This document shows positions 62,719 to 64,000 of a stretch of DNA of 64,000 nt, one piece after another. Source of the stretch: Hyphomicrobiales bacterium (GTDB taxonomy: Bacteria; Pseudomonadota; Alphaproteobacteria; Rhizobiales; HXMU1428-3). The stretch is taken from assembly GCA_021775425.1 (NCBI GenBank), contig JAJFHX010000050.1, positions 50,039 through 114,038 on the forward strand, written 5' to 3'. Under the pieces are notes generated by a model, which made no database searches, was not told the origin of the DNA, and saw only the letters and a list, made by a program, of their open reading frames with translations. The position numbers were made by a program, and so were the translations under genes. Every line of letters begins with the position of its first letter. Position 1 is the first letter of the stretch.

Positions 62719-63537
62719 TCAGATTTCAAATTCTGCGATGACGGGCGCGTGATCGGAGGCCTTTTCCCAGGAGCGCATGTCTGATATCACCTGCATAGAG
62801 CGGGAAGTTTTGGCTAATTTGGGTGTAACCCAGATATGATCAAGCCTGCGACCGCGGTTCGACAGGCGCCAGTCTTTGGCGCGGTAGCTCCACCATGTAA
62901 ATAATGGTTCTTCTTCAGGGATGAACTGACGCATGACGTCATGCCAGTTTCTGGAGTTTTGCAGATCGTTTAAGTGGGTGACTTCTATTGGTGTGTGGGA
63001 GACAACTTTCAATAATTGTTTGTGAGACCAGACATCCATTTCCAGCGGGGCGATGTTAAAATCACCGACCATGATCATACGGTCTGAATGGTTGTTGGTT
63101 TCATCTTTAAACCAGTTTGTGAGATTGGTGAGGTAATCCAGCTTTTGGCCAAATTTGATATTCTTTGTCCGGTCAGGAATGTCACCGCCAGCTGGTATAT
63201 AAAAATTATGCAGAATAACGGGATTTTTGGAACGGCTGGTTGATTTCAGTTTAACGGCGATGTGACGGGTGTCAGCTGACTGATTAAAATCATGCTGACA
63301 GAGATGGTCGATGGGCAAACGCGAAAGAATGGCGACGCCGTGATAGCCTTTTTGCCCATGAAAAGCGACATGGTTGTAACCCAGATTATTGATACTTTCT
63401 AATGGGAAATGTTCATTGGCGCATTTGATCTCCTGTAAGGCGATGATATCCGGATTGTACATTTTTGAGAATCGGGCCAGACTATCTATTCTGAGCCGGA
63501 CAGAGTTAATGTTCCAGGTTGCCAGTTTAATTTTCAT
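62719..63537 (-). CDS. xthA: Exodeoxyribonuclease III (AP endonuclease)
   Basis: XthA removes AP sites and 3' blocks in base excision repair. The 272-residue protein begins KLATWNINSVRLR and has DIIALQEIKC (metal glutamate), MVGDFNIAPLEMD, TWWSYRAKDWRLSNRGRRLDHIWVTP and the closing ASDHAPVIAEF, with the catalytic Asp and His. All family motifs are present. Confidence 0.96.
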   Translation of the reverse strand: MKIKLATWNINSVRLRIDSLARFSKMYNPDIIALQEIKCANEHFPLESINNLGYNHVAFHGQKGYHGVAILSRLPIDHLCQHDFNQSADTRHIAVKLKSTSRSKNPVILHNFYIPAGGDIPDRTKNIKFGQKLDYLTNLTNWFKDETNNHSDRMIMVGDFNIAPLEMDVWSHKQLLKVVSHTPIEVTHLNDLQNSRNWHDVMRQFIPEEEPLFTWWSYRAKDWRLSNRGRRLDHIWVTPKLAKTSRSMQVISDMRSWEKASDHAPVIAEFEI

Positions 63538-63687
63538 ATGAGTGCTTACCTTTTTGACTTTTCCCTACGGGCTGATTTTCCGGAGTTTAGTGAGGTGTGA
63601 TCAATGATGAAAGTGGGGGCAATGGAATGTCTGGGGATAGCAGTTAGAAAGTTAAGCTGTAAGTTTGTGCTTTTGTTTGTTTAGCAC

Positions 63688-63725
63688 AAAAAAAGCGCCC
63701 AACCGGGATGTGGACGGCTGGGCGC
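63688..63725 (-). terminator. Strong minus-strand terminator
   Basis: GCGCCCA (63695-63701) and TGGGCGC (63719-63725) form a GC-rich stem. On the minus strand it is followed by seven T residues (the A-run 63688-63694). It ends a transcript coming from the right, not xthA, which lies on its far side. Confidence 0.9.
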
Positions 63726-63950
63726 ATTAAACTGCGCTTTATTGACGGCTGTTAGAATTTTATTCATTTGATCTGCTTTTTTCGCATATTCGTTACGATC
63801 ATTTTGCAGTTCAAATGTTAAGCTCTTTTAGATGAGCTTCTTTCCAACAGCGCCTTTACAAAGTCGCTTGCGCCGAGAGGGAATACGGCGCTTTAGAGTG
63901 TGTCTCGGTTAGACGGGGGGCACTACCGATAGGAATGACACACCCTATAA
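63688..63950 (-). ncRNA. Candidate small RNA with its own promoter and terminator
   Basis: On the minus strand, TTGAAA (63984-63979) and TATTCT (63962-63957), 16 bases apart, look like a promoter. Downstream come three perfect hairpins: GTGTGTC/GACACAC (63943-63937 with 63904-63898) whose loop holds CCCCCC, GCGCCG/CGGCGC (63891-63886 with 63875-63870), and AAGCTC/GAGCTT (63839-63834 with 63825-63820). It ends at the terminator 63688-63725. No frame with a start codon and reasonable length fits the stretch, though a 23-codon basic frame without start exists. Equally, it could be the 3' end of a gene to the right. The rest of 63538-64000 holds no other feature. Confidence 0.4.
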
Positions 63951-64000
63951 AATAATAGAATAAGCGAACTTTTTTTGATTTCAATGGTTATTTTGCATCA

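Noticed and set aside
63827..63904. Basic 23-codon frame on the minus strand (TLKRRIPSRRKRL...)
   Set aside because: It has no start codon and follows a stop; it overlaps two perfect hairpins of the candidate small RNA.

Overview
The window is chromosomal DNA of moderate GC content from an alphaproteobacterium, most likely of the Hyphomicrobiales (Rhizobiales) type. The evidence is gene content and order: a mitofilin-like protein followed by HemY, an aerobic-type cobalamin cluster (cobL, cobK, cobB, cobQ, cobO, cobN, cobW), the very large NAD-dependent glutamate dehydrogenase, a tsaB-rimI-plsC block, and a perfect CtrA-type box. No species can be named from this sequence. Nearly all of it is dense housekeeping DNA. 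I saw no prophage, insertion sequence, CRISPR array or rRNA operon.

Layout. 1-2.4 kb: the 3' end of a mitofilin-like gene, then hemY. 2.4-19.5 kb: the late cobalamin pathway on both strands (cobL-cobK; cobB; DUF1636; cobC-cbiB; cobU-cobW-cobN-cobO-cobQ; cobT-cobS). It covers ring contraction end steps, amidation, cobalt insertion, adenosylation and nucleotide-loop assembly. The early methyltransferases are not here. This operon is interrupted between cobW and cobN by one AT-rich DUF4062 gene flanked by copies of a short repeat. 19.7-24.7 kb: an orphan iron-binding periplasmic protein, trpS, murJ and oxyR. 25-28 kb: an unrecognised disordered protein, then a Crp-family regulator coupled to a membrane adenylate cyclase. 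28-38.5 kb: an LplT-type transporter, ilvA, a secreted trypsin-like protease, a TetR regulator coupled to leuC, a GNAT enzyme, an L19 protein with an extra C-terminal domain, Trm112, a Lon-substrate-binding protein and a CnoX-type thioredoxin.

38.7-48.6 kb: tRNA-Gly(GCC); a secreted caspase-like protein next to a VanX-type dipeptidase, both ending in SH3-like domains; a GGDEF protein with a degenerate receiver behind a CtrA box; a 2-hydroxyacid dehydrogenase; a secreted basic repeat protein; and LemA with two TPM-domain proteins. 48.9-63.5 kb: NAD-glutamate dehydrogenase, a universal stress protein, Nfu/NifU, tsaB-rimI, plsC, YciI, YggS, a conserved unknown, OsmC, a YkuD-type protein, an OmpR-type regulator, a cyclic-nucleotide-binding protein and xthA. 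The right end carries a candidate small RNA on the minus strand with its own terminator.

The most interesting signals are: (i) a dispersed ~90-nt structured intergenic element, two full copies plus one partial copy, the partial copy and one full copy flanking the DUF4062 gene inside the cobalamin operon; (ii) the paired caspase/VanX SH3 proteins; (iii) the secreted PAVY-repeat protein; (iv) the candidate C-rich-loop small RNA at the right edge. All assignments rest on reading motifs and gene order; no database search was run.
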